Source: Saccharopolyspora gloriosae
GTDB lineage: Bacteria > Actinomycetota > Actinomycetes > Mycobacteriales > Pseudonocardiaceae
DNA length: 64,000 nucleotides
NCBI RefSeq assembly: GCF_014203325.1
Contig: NZ_JACHIV010000001.1
Location: forward strand, 682,001-746,000
Reading direction: 5' to 3'
Position numbers and translations under genes: made by a program. Of the stretch, positions 1 to 8,487 are shown one piece after another; positions within the stretch are counted from its first letter, which is position 1; the number at the start of each line of letters is the position of its first letter. The notes beneath the pieces were generated by a model. It saw only the letters and a list, made by a program, of their open reading frames with translations, ran no database searches and was not told where the DNA came from.

Positions 1-273
1 GACCTGCCGTGGCTGGCGTCCCCGATCGAACCGTTCGCCTGATCGCGGCGATCAGTTCCCGATCAGCGCCAGGGCCTCGGCGGCCGGGAGCGGTCCGGCG
101 GTCCACGACATCGGCGGATCTCCGCTCAGGGACGCGGAAGCGGCGTGCTTCCCCACCGCGTACGGCACCGCACTGGGGATGCTGGGGCGTGGAACTGCTC
201 GCGTTCCCGTTCGCTCAGCGCCATGCCGGTGACCGCAGGACGCACTCGCAGCAGTCGCGAGGCGGTCGGGGGC

Positions 274-660
274 TCAGTCCGCCAACAGGTGTTCGCGACC
301 GAACATCGCGGCTGCGGCGCGGGCCGTGGGGGTTCCGGCGTCGAGGTCCGCGCCCGCGTCGCGGAGCACGGCCACGACGTCCTCCGCCCCCTTGAACAGC
401 GCCCCCGCGATCGGGGTCTGGTCCCGGGCGTTGCGCAGGTCGGGGTCCGCGCCGTGGTCGAGCAGCGCGCGCACCGCGCCCGCGTGCCCGTGGTAGGCGG
501 CGAGCATGAGCGGTGTGTTCCCGCCCGCGTCGGCGACGTCCACCGGCAGCCCGTGCGCGACGAAGTCGAGCAGTTGCCCGGAGTCTCCCTCGCGTGCCAG
601 GTCCATCGCGATCGCCACGATCCGCTCGACCTGCTCCGGGGTGAGTCCGCCTTCGGTCAT
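274..660 (-). CDS. Ankyrin-repeat protein next to catalase
   Basis: A 128-residue protein whose middle holds two to three ankyrin repeats. The diagnostic strings GNTPLMLAAYHGHAGAVRALL and DHGADPDLRNARDQTPIAGA are visible at roughly residues 48-90, followed by a weaker third repeat. No signal peptide or membrane segment is seen, so it should be cytoplasmic. It lies 65 bases downstream of the catalase on the same strand and is probably the last gene of a fur-catalase-ankyrin operon. In Pseudomonas aeruginosa the ankyrin protein AnkB is encoded next to catalase KatB and supports its activity; a similar accessory role is an inference from position. The family is clear, the function is not. Confidence 0.85.
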   Translation of the reverse strand: MTEGGLTPEQVERIVAIAMDLAREGDSGQLLDFVAHGLPVDVADAGGNTPLMLAAYHGHAGAVRALLDHGADPDLRNARDQTPIAGALFKGAEDVVAVLRDAGADLDAGTPTARAAAAMFGREHLLAD

Positions 661-725
661 GACCGCTGCTCCTCGATGCGGGGCCCCGGCGCGGTGCCGC
701 GCCGGGGCCCGGTCGACGTCCGGGC

Positions 726-2189
726 TCAGAGGGTCCCGGCCGCCAGGGCCTCGATGGCCTTGCGAACACCTTCGCCGTAGGCCGGGTCGGCCTGGGTGCA
801 GTTGTGGATGTGGCGCTCCACGGTCGCCTGGGAGGCACCGTCGATGGCCCGCGCGGTGTTCGCGAAGAGCACCTGCTGCTGCTCGGGCGACATGTTCCGG
901 AACAGGTTGCCGGGCTGCTCGAAGTAGTTGGCGTCGTCCTCGCGGTAGTTGAACCGGTCGGCGACACCGCCCACGGCCTGCTGCGGCTCGCGGTAGGAGG
1001 GCTGCTCCTGCCAGCGGCCGTAGGAGTTCGGCTCGATCGCCGGGGTGGCCCCCTGGTTGCCGTCGACGCGCATCGCGCCGTCGCGGTGGAAGGAGTTCAC
1101 CGGGTTCTTCGGCGCGTTGACCGGGATCTGGTGGTGGTTCACGCCGAGGCGGTAGCGCTGCGCGTCACCGTAGGAGAACAGCCGGCCCTGCAGCATCTTG
1201 TCCGGCGAGTAGCTGATGCCGGGCACCAGGTTGCTCGGCGCGAACGCGGCCTGCTCCACGTCGGCGTGGTAGTTCTCGGGGTTGCGGTTGAGCTCCCACT
1301 CGCCGACCTCGATCAGCGGGTAGTCCTTCTTCGACCACACCTTGGTGAGGTCGAAGGGGTGGAAGCGGTAGCCGTCGGCGTCGGCCTCCGGCATGACCTG
1401 CACGTACAGCTTCCACTTGGGGAAGTCGCCGTTCTCGATCGAGTCGAACAGGTCGCGCTGGTGCGACTCGCGGTCCTTGCCGACGAGGGCCTCGGCCTCG
1501 GCGTCGGTGAGGTTCTTGATGCCCTGCTGGGTGCGGTGGTGGAACTTCACCCAGAACCGCTCGCCGTCGGCGTTGATCAGGCTGTAGGTGTGCGAGCCGA
1601 AACCGTGCATGTGCCGGTACGACGCGGGGATGCCGCGGTCCGACATGACGATCGTGACCTGGTGCAGCGCCTCGGGGAGGTTCGTCCAGAAGTCCCAGTT
1701 GTTCTCGGCGTCGCGCATGTTGGTGCGCGGGTCGCGCTTGACCGCGTGGTTGAGGTCGGGGAACTTCAGCGGGTCGCGGAAGAAGAACACCGGGGTGTTG
1801 TTGCCGACGAGGTCCCAGTTTCCTTCGTCGGTGTAGAACTTCAGCGCGAAGCCGCGGATGTCGCGCTCGGCGTCGGCCGCGCCGCGCTCACCGGCGACGG
1901 TCGAGAAGCGGGCGAACATCTCGGTCTTCTTGCCGACCTCGGAGAAGATGTCGGCCGCGGTGTAGCGAGTGATGTCGTTGGTCACCGTGAAGGTGCCGAA
2001 CGCGCCCGACCCCTTGGCGTGCATCCGGCGCTCGGGGATGACCTCGCGGTCGAAGTGGGCCAGCTTCTCCAGGAACCACAGGTCCTGCAGCAGCATCGGG
2101 CCGCGGGCGCCCGCGGTCATCGAGTTCTGGTTGTCCGTGACCGGCGCGCCGGCCGCGGTCGTCAACGGCTTCTGGTTGTTCTCGGGCAA
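726..2189 (-). CDS. katA: Monofunctional haem catalase
   Basis: Decomposes hydrogen peroxide to water and oxygen in the cytoplasm. At 487 residues it has the size of small-subunit (clade 3 type) catalases. The distal haem His57 lies in [12 protein letters not shown], the distal Asn130 in [13 protein letters not shown], and the proximal haem ligand Tyr340 in [15 protein letters not shown]. The start is TTG, chosen because AGGAGC lies 7 bases upstream and the N-terminus ([16 protein letters not shown]) is typical of the family. It begins 20 bases after the stop of a Fur-family regulator, so the two are almost certainly cotranscribed and Fur-controlled, as in streptomycete catR/catA and furS loci. 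All catalytic residues are present. Confidence 0.97.
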   Translation of the reverse strand: MPENNQKPLTTAAGAPVTDNQNSMTAGARGPMLLQDLWFLEKLAHFDREVIPERRMHAKGSGAFGTFTVTNDITRYTAADIFSEVGKKTEMFARFSTVAGERGAADAERDIRGFALKFYTDEGNWDLVGNNTPVFFFRDPLKFPDLNHAVKRDPRTNMRDAENNWDFWTNLPEALHQVTIVMSDRGIPASYRHMHGFGSHTYSLINADGERFWVKFHHRTQQGIKNLTDAEAEALVGKDRESHQRDLFDSIENGDFPKWKLYVQVMPEADADGYRFHPFDLTKVWSKKDYPLIEVGEWELNRNPENYHADVEQAAFAPSNLVPGISYSPDKMLQGRLFSYGDAQRYRLGVNHHQIPVNAPKNPVNSFHRDGAMRVDGNQGATPAIEPNSYGRWQEQPSYREPQQAVGGVADRFNYREDDANYFEQPGNLFRNMSPEQQQVLFANTARAIDGASQATVERHIHNCTQADPAYGEGVRKAIEALAAGTL

Positions 2190-2208
2190 AACTCGCTCCT
2201 GTTCGGGA

Positions 2209-2634
2209 TCATTCGTCGCGTGCGAGGCAGGCCGGGCACCTTCCCCAGAAGGTCACCTCGGCCTCGTCGAGGTCGAAACCCCACGAGTCCTGGACGTCGA
2301 GGCACGCAGCCTCGCCGACCGCACTGCTGACGTCGGTGACGGCGCCACAGGCGCGGCACACCAAGTGGTGGTGGTGATCGCCCACGCGGGTCTCGAACCG
2401 GGCGGGCGAACCCGCCGGTTCGATGCGACGGACCAGGCCCGCTTCGGTGAGCGCGCGCAGCACGTCGTAGACCGCCTGGGTCGACACCGAACCCAGATCG
2501 CGGCGAACGGCCGTCGCGATGGTGTCGGTGTCCGAGTGGGGGTTGTCCGCGACCATCGCCAGCACCGCGACCCGCGGGCGCGTCACCCGCAGCTCGGCTT
2601 CCCGCAGGAGAGCGGTGGCGTCGATGGCCGACAT
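2209..2634 (-). CDS. furA: Fur-family peroxide or metal-responsive repressor (FurA/CatR type)
   Basis: A Fur/PerR family repressor of 141 residues. A winged helix (residues about 1-80, with [20 protein letters not shown]) is followed by a dimer and metal domain with the [12 protein letters not shown] segment and a second CxxC near the C-terminus (RCPACLA), which looks like a structural zinc site. It sits immediately upstream of katA, the arrangement of actinobacterial furA-katG and catR-catA pairs, so it most likely senses peroxide through a bound metal and represses its own operon. ATG at 2634 is chosen; an in-frame TTG at 2646 is an alternative, and neither has a good ribosome site. A near-perfect FurA box lies directly upstream. 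Confidence 0.93.
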   Translation of the reverse strand: MSAIDATALLREAELRVTRPRVAVLAMVADNPHSDTDTIATAVRRDLGSVSTQAVYDVLRALTEAGLVRRIEPAGSPARFETRVGDHHHHLVCRACGAVTDVSSAVGEAACLDVQDSWGFDLDEAEVTFWGRCPACLARDE

Positions 2635-2650
2635 GGCACGAGCCAAGCAG

Positions 2651-2670
2651 CTTTTCTGGAATTAGTCAAA
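2651..2670 (-). promoter_or_regulatory. FurA box upstream of furA-katA
   Basis: Read on the minus strand the segment is TTTGACTAATTCCAGAAAAG. This matches the AT-rich FurA operator known upstream of mycobacterial furA and streptomycete furA genes (core TTGACTAATTCC). It lies 17 bases before the furA ATG and inside an otherwise GC-rich region, so it probably overlaps the promoter and mediates autorepression of the furA-katA-ankyrin operon. The match is seen directly; the role is inferred from the known boxes. Confidence 0.75.
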
Positions 2671-2849
2671 TTTAGGCGAGGCGTGGCATGGCGCGCCGAA
2701 CCGCTCGCGGCGCTAGGTGGCGACCACGGTCGGGGACCCTTGTTTTCGCAGATCATAGCGCCATATCAAGATCATCTCGGGGTTGCCTCAGGCGCGGGAG
2801 ATCGTCACCGATCGTTCGCCGCGCGTCCACCGAACGGGTGGGCTGGGGC

Positions 2850-3704
2850 TCAGCGGGCCAGGTAGGCGCTGCGGGTCCACAGGTGGAACACCCCGTAAGA
2901 CCGGTACGGCGACCACGCGTGCGCGCGCTCGCGGGCCTCGGCGGCGGTGGCCGCGCCGAGAGCTCGCCGCAGGACCAGATCGCCTGCCGGGCACGCGTCC
3001 CGATCCCCGAAGGCGCGCAACGCCAAGTAGTCCACCGTCCACGGTCCGACTCCGGGCAGCGCCAGCAGCGCGCGCCGCTGCCGCTCGACGTCGCCGTCCG
3101 GGTGCAGCGCCAAGCCGCCGGCGAACGCCTCCGCGAGCGCGTGCAGCGTCCGCGCCCGAGCCCCCGTGATGCCGACGGCGGCGCGCAGCTCGTCGACCGC
3201 GACCCCCGCCAGCGCGTCCGGAGCGGGGAACTCGACCAGCCCGCACGACCGCGGCGTGCCGTAGGCGGCGAGCAGCCGGGACGTGAAGGTGCGGGCGGCG
3301 GCCAGGCTGACCTGCTGGCCGAGCACCGTGCTCAGCGCCGCCTCGAACCCGTCCGCGTAGCCGACGATCCGCAGTCCCGGCCGGGCGCGGACCAGCGGCC
3401 GCAGCGTCGGATCGGCGGCGAGGACGGCGTCGACCCGCTCCACGTCGGCGTCCAGGTCCAGCCACCGCCGCGTGATCGCCACCGCCTCGTGCTCGCCGCC
3501 GTCGAAGTCCGCGGTCAGCTCCACGTGCTCGGCGGTGAGCCGCGCGGTGACCCGGGTGGAGCCGCCGGGCAGCCGCAGCAGCCGGGTGACGGTCCGGGCG
3601 TCCCGGTCGACCTGCTCGACGCCGGGCACGGCGTGCGCCGCGAGCGCGGCCATCGCGGGCTCCACCGCGAACGGGCCGCCCGTGGCGAGCCGCAGCGCGG
3701 TCAC
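2850..3704 (-). CDS. alkA: DNA-3-methyladenine glycosylase II (AlkA family)
   Basis: Excises 3-methyladenine and other alkylated purines or pyrimidines from DNA. Residues 1-110 form the AlkA N-terminal domain and residues about 110-284 the HhH-GPD fold. The helix-hairpin-helix reads LPGVGPWTVDYLALRAFG (216-233) and the catalytic Asp is D242 in CPAGDLVLRRAL. Length 284 is close to the 282 of E. coli AlkA. The GTG start overlaps the tag stop codon by 4 bases (GTGA), indicating translational coupling. It is the last gene of an alkB-tag-alkA operon. There is no Ada methyltransferase domain fused or adjacent. Confidence 0.93.
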   Translation of the reverse strand: MTALRLATGGPFAVEPAMAALAAHAVPGVEQVDRDARTVTRLLRLPGGSTRVTARLTAEHVELTADFDGGEHEAVAITRRWLDLDADVERVDAVLAADPTLRPLVRARPGLRIVGYADGFEAALSTVLGQQVSLAAARTFTSRLLAAYGTPRSCGLVEFPAPDALAGVAVDELRAAVGITGARARTLHALAEAFAGGLALHPDGDVERQRRALLALPGVGPWTVDYLALRAFGDRDACPAGDLVLRRALGAATAAEARERAHAWSPYRSYGVFHLWTRSAYLAR

Positions 3705-4330
3705 GGCCGCTGCCAGATCCCGGAGGAACCGCGGCGGTGGCTGCCGACCAAGTGGGTGTCGACGATGCCGACGGCCTCCATCAGCGCGAACATCGTGGTC
3801 GGCCCGACGAACCGGAAACCCTTGCGGCGCAACGCCTTCGACAGCGCCACCGACTCCGGTGAGGTGGTCGGGACCTCTTCGGGGGTGCGCGGGCGCGGAG
3901 TCGTCTCCGGCTGGAACGACCACACGAACTCCGCCAGCCCGCCCTCCGCGCGAAGGTCCGCGGTGGCGCGGGCGTTGCTGATCGTGGCGCGGATCTTGGC
4001 CTGGTTGCGCACGATTCCCGCGTCCGCGAGCAGCCGGGCGACGTCGTGCTCGGTGTAGGCGGCCACCGCATCCGGGTCGAAGTGGTCGAACGCCGCCCGG
4101 AACGCGGGGCGCTTGCGCAGGATCGTCGCCCACGACAAACCCGCCTGGAACCCCTCCAGCGAGACCCGCTCGAACATCGCCTGCTCGCCGCGCACCGGCA
4201 GGCCCCACTCGGTGTCGTAGTACTCCCGCAGCAGCGGGTCGCGCGCCGCCCACGGCGTGCGGGCCAGGCCGTCCTCGCCGATGATCACGCCGTTGTCCGC
4301 AGGTACGTCGATGGGACTCACGCCCTCCAT
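3701..4330 (-). CDS. tag: DNA-3-methyladenine glycosylase I
   Basis: Tag family glycosylase of 209 residues, close to the usual 187-200, removing 3-methyladenine from alkylated DNA. Family signatures include PLLREYYDTEWGLPVRGEQAMFE near the N-terminus, LEGFQAGLSWATILRKR around residues 58-75 and RKGFRFVGPTTMFALMEAVG near the C-terminus, followed by the VDTHLVGSHR zinc-site segment. It begins 9 bases after alkB and overlaps alkA by 4 bases, so all three alkylation repair genes form one unit. The initiation codon ATG at 4330 gives the expected N-terminus. Confidence 0.95.
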   Translation of the reverse strand: MEGVSPIDVPADNGVIIGEDGLARTPWAARDPLLREYYDTEWGLPVRGEQAMFERVSLEGFQAGLSWATILRKRPAFRAAFDHFDPDAVAAYTEHDVARLLADAGIVRNQAKIRATISNARATADLRAEGGLAEFVWSFQPETTPRPRTPEEVPTTSPESVALSKALRRKGFRFVGPTTMFALMEAVGIVDTHLVGSHRRGSSGIWQRP

Positions 4331-4339
4331 GATCCGGGG

Positions 4340-4990
4340 TCAGCCCAGGCCGGTGACCCGCAGGGTGATGTTGATGCGCCCGCTGCTCAACCCGGTCTCC
4401 GGGTCCGCGGTGCCGGGGCGGACGGCAGGCACGCCGTGGAACGCCAGCCGCGACGGGCCGCCGAAGACGAACAGATCACCCGAGCCCAGTTCCACATCGG
4501 TGTAGGGCTGCCCGCGCGACTCCGGATTGCCGAAGCGGAACACGCAGGTGTCGCCGATGCTCAACGACACCACCGGTTCCCGCGACCGCTCGTCCTTGTC
4601 CTGGTGCATGCCCATCTTCGCGTGCTCGTCGTAGAAGTTGATCAGCGCGGTGTCCGGGTCGTAGGCGTCGGCCGGTTCACCGGCGGCGGCCAGCGCCGCG
4701 CGGCCGAGCTCACCGAGCCACTCCGGGAACGGGGCCACCCGCGTCCCGTCCACGTCGTCGGCGGTGCGGCTGTAGGCGTACGGGTACCAGTGCCAGCCCA
4801 AGCACACCGTGCGCACCGACATCCGGTGCCCGCTGGGCAACCGCGCCGCCCGCATCGGAACCGGGCCGCGCGCCCAACCCCGGCAGGCGTCCACCAGCTC
4901 CCGCTGCCGCCCGACGTCCAACCACCCCGGCACGTGCACCGCGCCAGGGGCGACGGTTCGCGTGGGCAGGGGGAACAGGGGTGAGCTCAT
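4340..4990 (-). CDS. alkB: AlkB-like Fe(II)/2-oxoglutarate dioxygenase
   Basis: Oxidative demethylase repairing 1-methyladenine and 3-methylcytosine. The double-stranded beta helix core carries the HxD...H iron triad H129 and D131 (MGMHQDKDE) and H185 (LAFHGV), and the 2-oxoglutarate Arg pair R205 and R211 (GRINITLR). The NFYDEHAKMGMHQDKD string is typical of bacterial AlkB. ATG 4990 (216 residues) is chosen; the open frame continues upstream to 5104 but that extension runs into an intergenic palindrome and is not protein-like. First gene of alkB-tag-alkA. Confidence 0.95.
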   Translation of the reverse strand: MSSPLFPLPTRTVAPGAVHVPGWLDVGRQRELVDACRGWARGPVPMRAARLPSGHRMSVRTVCLGWHWYPYAYSRTADDVDGTRVAPFPEWLGELGRAALAAAGEPADAYDPDTALINFYDEHAKMGMHQDKDERSREPVVSLSIGDTCVFRFGNPESRGQPYTDVELGSGDLFVFGGPSRLAFHGVPAVRPGTADPETGLSSGRINITLRVTGLG

Positions 4991-5082
4991 CGGCTCGATT
5001 CTCCTCCCCGCAGCCTTCGTTGCACCCGACTGCGCCGCACTGGGGAGCACCGCAGTGCCCGCCGAGGCGGAACTCCGATGCG

Positions 5083-5131
5083 AGTGAACGGACCGCTTGT
5101 CCAACGGGATTGGTCGAACGGTCCGTTCACT
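5083..5131. repeat. 49-base palindrome, single copy, inverted loop
   Basis: A copy of the dispersed palindrome: arms start AGTGAACGGACCGCTTGTCC and end GGTCGAACGGTCCGTTCACT. The 5-base centre is CGGGA, the reverse complement of the TCCCG seen in the other copies, so this copy alone is in the opposite orientation. It sits between the divergent alkB and the SNase-like gene, where a simple terminator is not expected. Confidence 0.9.
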
Positions 5132-5291
5132 CTCGCGAAGTTGCCGGGCGGGCGGTAGAACGGCCGATCATCCGTGCCGGATGCTCTGTTTGCCGGAGTC
5201 GGGCGACACTGCGAGTGATCGAACCAGTACGGTGCGTCCTGTTGCGTCGCCTGGCGGGCAGGCGTTCCACATCTCGTGAACTGGAGCAGCG

Positions 5292-6446
5292 GTGCAGGAC
5301 TTGGTCCCCTTCCTGGGGTGCGGAGGCATGGGGCTGATGCTCTGGGGTGCTTGGTACGGGTTCTTCCGTCGGGGCAAGGGAGATCCGGCCGTGCCGCGGA
5401 ACTTCTGGATCCGCTTCGGCGTCGGCTACGCGTTGTTCGCCCTCGCGCTCACCGTTGACCCCGCGATTCCACTCGCCGACGCGTTGATCGGCCTGGTGTT
5501 CTTGACCGGAGTCGGAGTGCTGGGCTGGGGCGTCGCCTTCGGAGCGCGGCGGGTGGGCAGGCGGGGCCGTGGTGCGGCTCGCGGTTCTTTGACGAGGGCC
5601 GGGGTGGGGATCGCGCTGATGGCCCTCTCGTTCGCGCTCGTCCCGTTCGTGTCGACGGACGAACCGGAGGGCGGCTCGCGGCAAGCAGCGGCGGCGCCCG
5701 CGACGCCACTGCCGGACTCGCCCGCGCCCGTGCCGATTCCGCCCGAGTCGTCCCCGGTCGCCCCGGCCGGTGCGCCGCGCGATGCGCAGCAGGCCGTGGT
5801 GGTGTCGGTCGACGACGGTGACGAGCTCCAGTTGGCGGCGCACGCGGCCGGAACGATCCTCCCGAGCACCGACGCGGTCCGCGTGCGCTTGCTGAACATC
5901 GAAGCGACCGATCCCGGCGAGTGCTCGCACCAGGAATCCGTGGACCACCTGCGGGAGCTGGCTCCAGTGGGAAGCACGGTGTGGGTCCGGCATGATCAGC
6001 GGCCGCAGGACCAGGAAGGCCGGTTCTTGCTCCATGTCTGGAACGACTCCGGGGTGTTCACGAACAAGTCGATGGTCGCGGACGGGTTCGCGCAGGCCCA
6101 GGCCGACCACCCGAACACGACGCGCTGGTCCGAGATCGCGGCCGAGCAGCACTCGGCGCAGGCCCGGAGCGTCGGTGTCTGGGCCGAATGCCCGTACTTC
6201 GGTGCACCGGAATCGGGGGACCCGAGTCCGAAACCGCGCCCGAACCCGGAACCTGACCCGCGGCCGAGCCCGGAACCGAGCCCGGCCGAAACCTCGGACT
6301 CGGATTCGGCCGACGAAAGCGGCAGCGCGTATTACCGGAACTGCACGGCGGCGAAGAACGCCGGTGTCGCCCCGCTGCACCGAGGTGAACCTGGATACGG
6401 CTCGCACCTCGACCGGGACGGCGACGGCACCGCCTGCGAGAGCTAG
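5292..6446 (+). CDS. Membrane-anchored SNase-like nuclease with Excalibur domain
   Basis: A 384-residue protein built of three parts. Residues 1-125 contain three hydrophobic helices, then a Pro/Ala-rich linker. Residues about 165-305 resemble staphylococcal nuclease: VRVRLLNIEATDPGEC matches the strand with Arg35 and the catalytic Glu region, and DQEGRFLLHVW matches the GR loop with Arg87. After a Pro-rich linker (PSPKPRPNPEPDPRP) the C-terminus is an Excalibur calcium-binding motif, YRNCTAAKNAG...LDRDGDGTACES. It should be displayed outside the membrane and degrade nucleic acid, though activity is uncertain because the acidic catalytic position is shifted (EATD). The start ATG has no strong ribosome site; the first in-frame codons give a plausible membrane helix. 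Confidence 0.85.
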   Translation: MQDLVPFLGCGGMGLMLWGAWYGFFRRGKGDPAVPRNFWIRFGVGYALFALALTVDPAIPLADALIGLVFLTGVGVLGWGVAFGARRVGRRGRGAARGSLTRAGVGIALMALSFALVPFVSTDEPEGGSRQAAAAPATPLPDSPAPVPIPPESSPVAPAGAPRDAQQAVVVSVDDGDELQLAAHAAGTILPSTDAVRVRLLNIEATDPGECSHQESVDHLRELAPVGSTVWVRHDQRPQDQEGRFLLHVWNDSGVFTNKSMVADGFAQAQADHPNTTRWSEIAAEQHSAQARSVGVWAECPYFGAPESGDPSPKPRPNPEPDPRPSPEPSPAETSDSDSADESGSAYYRNCTAAKNAGVAPLHRGEPGYGSHLDRDGDGTACES

Positions 6447-6497
6447 CGGTTCGCGCGCGTGCACGAAACCGGCGCTCAGCAGTGGTAGTGGTTCGGA

Positions 6498-6970
6498 TTG
6501 CACGGTCCGCCGAGGTCCCGCCTTACGCGGGCGTCTCGCTGCTCGCCGTCCGCTTCGACAACGACGCTGTCCGCTGCACGCGCTGCCGGCTCCGCTGGTC
6601 TGGGACGGTGTGTCCGGGATGACGCTGCTCGGCGACGCGGCGCACCTCATGTCGCAGTTCGGTGGTTTCGGCGTGAACCTGGCGCTGCTCGATGCCGTGG
6701 AACTCGCCCGCGCGCTCGCTGGATCATCCACAGTGGACTCGCCGATCTTCCGCTGCGAGAAGATCATGATGGTCCGATCCGACCCGCTCGCAGGGGGGCA
6801 ACGAGGCTCTTGTCGACTTGTTCGCGCCCGAAGAGTGCGACCTGTCCGACATCCCCGACTGTGCGGAGGAGGAGCGTTGCTACAAGGAGTCCGTGGCCGA
6901 ATATCGCCGCGCCCACGTGGAATCCGCGCCGCGCCCGATCGACCAGCTCCGCGCGCTGCTGTCCTGGCCC
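6498..6970 (+). pseudogene. Remnant of FAD-dependent monooxygenase
   Basis: No intact gene occupies this stretch, but pieces of a flavin monooxygenase of the PHBH/TetX type survive in different frames. The clearest is MTLLGDAAHLMSQFGGFGVN, then LALLDAVELARALAG, around 6600-6720, which is the conserved GD motif and following helix of the family. Upstream, VPPYAGVSLLAVRFDN is in another frame at about 6510-6560. A third frame (6790-6970) reads LVDLFAPEECDLSDIPDC and continues open without a recognisable family. The central FAD/substrate region is missing and frames shift at least twice, so this is a decayed gene or fusion of fragments. Confidence 0.6.
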
Positions 6971-6974
6971 GGCA

Positions 6975-7547
6975 TCACGGGTGCAGGTGGGATCGCTGGC
7001 CGTCGTGGTCGAGGATGGTGAGGATCTCCGCCGGGCCGCCGTGGGCGCCGAAGGCGTGCGGGGTCATCGTGGAGAACTGGGCGGCCTGACCGGTTTCGAC
7101 GAGGATGGTCCGTTCGCCGAGCACCAGCAGCACCGTGCCGGACAGCACGGTGAACCAGTCCTTGCCGGGGTGCACGCCGAGCTTCCCGGAGTCGGGCGCC
7201 GGTGCCGGTTCGGTGAGGCGCATCTTGGCGACGGTCATCCCGTGCGGGCCCGAATCCTTGCTGAGCAGCCAGGTCGTGGCACCCCGGTTCTCGTCGTGCA
7301 CGGGCCGGATCACCACGTCCTCGTCGGTCGCCGATTCGACGAGCTGGTCGAGCGTCGTGCCCAGCGCGCGCGCCAGCGGCGCGAGCTGGTCGAGGCTGAT
7401 GCGCCGGTGCCCGGTCTCGATGCGGCTGAGCGTGGAGGTGCTCAGGTAGCAGCGCGTGGCCAGCTCGTCGAGCGACAGGCCGCGGGCCGTGCGCAGGCTC
7501 TTGATCCGCTGGCGGACCAGGGCGTCCAGATCTCCGTCTTGCTTCAT
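6975..7547 (-). CDS. XRE-family regulator with C-terminal cupin
   Basis: A 190-residue transcription regulator. Residues 8-65 form a helix-turn-helix of the Cro/C1 type (LDELATRCYLSTSTLSRIETG), and residues about 95-180 a small cupin barrel (LGVHPGKDWFTVLSGTVLLV) likely to bind a small ligand. This architecture is common in repressors of neighbouring metabolic genes. ATG at 7547 is preferred to an upstream start because it sits just before the HTH. It is divergent from a methyltransferase with only 47 bases between the starts, so it probably controls that gene and itself from the shared region, which includes the partial palindrome ATGGTATGCCAT (7556-7567). Confidence 0.9.
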   Translation of the reverse strand: MKQDGDLDALVRQRIKSLRTARGLSLDELATRCYLSTSTLSRIETGHRRISLDQLAPLARALGTTLDQLVESATDEDVVIRPVHDENRGATTWLLSKDSGPHGMTVAKMRLTEPAPAPDSGKLGVHPGKDWFTVLSGTVLLVLGERTILVETGQAAQFSTMTPHAFGAHGGPAEILTILDHDGQRSHLHP

Positions 7548-7594
7548 GCGCAAAATGGTATGCCATCGGAGCAAAGCGCGGCTAGCTTGGAGGC

Positions 7595-8443
7595 ATGGCA
7601 CACCACGAACACCAGCACTCCACCGCGGCCGACGACGCGACGCAGCTCGAGATGCTCGACCTCGACGCGGAAGTCCTGCACGAACACCTCGCCGAGATCA
7701 CCGCCTCGCTGCGTGAGCTCGCCGCACCACCCGTCCGCCGCGTCCTCGACCTCGGCAGCGGATCCGGCACGGGCACCTTCGCCCTGCTCGACGGTTTCGA
7801 GGCGGCCACCGCGATCGCCGTGGACGCCTCCGAGCCGATGCTGGCCCACCTCGCCGAGAAGGCCGCCGCGCGCGGCGTGGGCGACCGGGTCCGCACCGTG
7901 CAGGCCGACCTCGACGAATCGTTCCCGCGGCTCGACGGCCCCATCGACCTGGCGTGGGCCTCCGCGTCGATGCACCACCTGTCCGACCCCGCCCGCGTCC
8001 TGTCCGAGGTCTTCGCCGCCTTGCGCCCCGGCGGACTGCTCGCGGTGGCGGAACTGGAAGGCTTCCCGCGCTTCCTGCCCGACGACCTCGGCTTCGGGCG
8101 GCCCGGCTTCGAACAGCGCTGCCACGACCTGCTCGCCGCGAAGCGCGCCGAACACCTCCCGCACATCAGCGCCGACTGGCGGACGCTGCTGGCCGAAGCC
8201 GGATTCACCGTGGCGGCGGACCGGACCTTCGACATCCACCTGTCTGCGCCGCTACCCGCCGCGACCGCCCGCTACGCCGAGGTCACGCTGCGCCGCATGC
8301 ACCCGTTCCTCGCCGCCCGCCTCGACGCCGACGACGTGGCCACCCTCGACACCCTGCTCGCCGACGGCCCCGGCGGAGTCCTCCACCGCGACGACCTCGC
8401 GGTCCGCACCACCCGAACCTTCCTGGCAGCCACCCGCCCGTGA
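7595..8443 (+). CDS. Class I SAM-dependent methyltransferase
   Basis: A 282-residue methyltransferase with the Rossmann SAM-binding motif VLDLGSGSGTGTFALLD (about residues 49-65), the acidic post-I motif IAVDASEPML and motif IV region IDLAWASASMHHLSDP, typical of UbiE/Methyltransf_25 type enzymes. The His-rich N-terminus (MAHHEHQHST) is unusual and could bind metal. The substrate cannot be told from sequence. It shares its promoter region with the divergent XRE/cupin regulator, and an array of four palindromes follows its stop. Confidence 0.9.
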   Translation: MAHHEHQHSTAADDATQLEMLDLDAEVLHEHLAEITASLRELAAPPVRRVLDLGSGSGTGTFALLDGFEAATAIAVDASEPMLAHLAEKAAARGVGDRVRTVQADLDESFPRLDGPIDLAWASASMHHLSDPARVLSEVFAALRPGGLLAVAELEGFPRFLPDDLGFGRPGFEQRCHDLLAAKRAEHLPHISADWRTLLAEAGFTVAADRTFDIHLSAPLPAATARYAEVTLRRMHPFLAARLDADDVATLDTLLADGPGGVLHRDDLAVRTTRTFLAATRP

Positions 8444-8487
8444 AGCCGCATCCCTCCGAGGCGAGGTGACCGCCGAAAGCGATGTGG

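Noticed and set aside
1-273. Possible gene at the left edge
   Set aside because: Only antisense-like open frames; no motif, start or ribosome site.
804-2330. Plus-strand 508-codon frame opposite the catalase
   Set aside because: Pure antisense of katA with Val/Leu/Arg-rich composition and no family motif.
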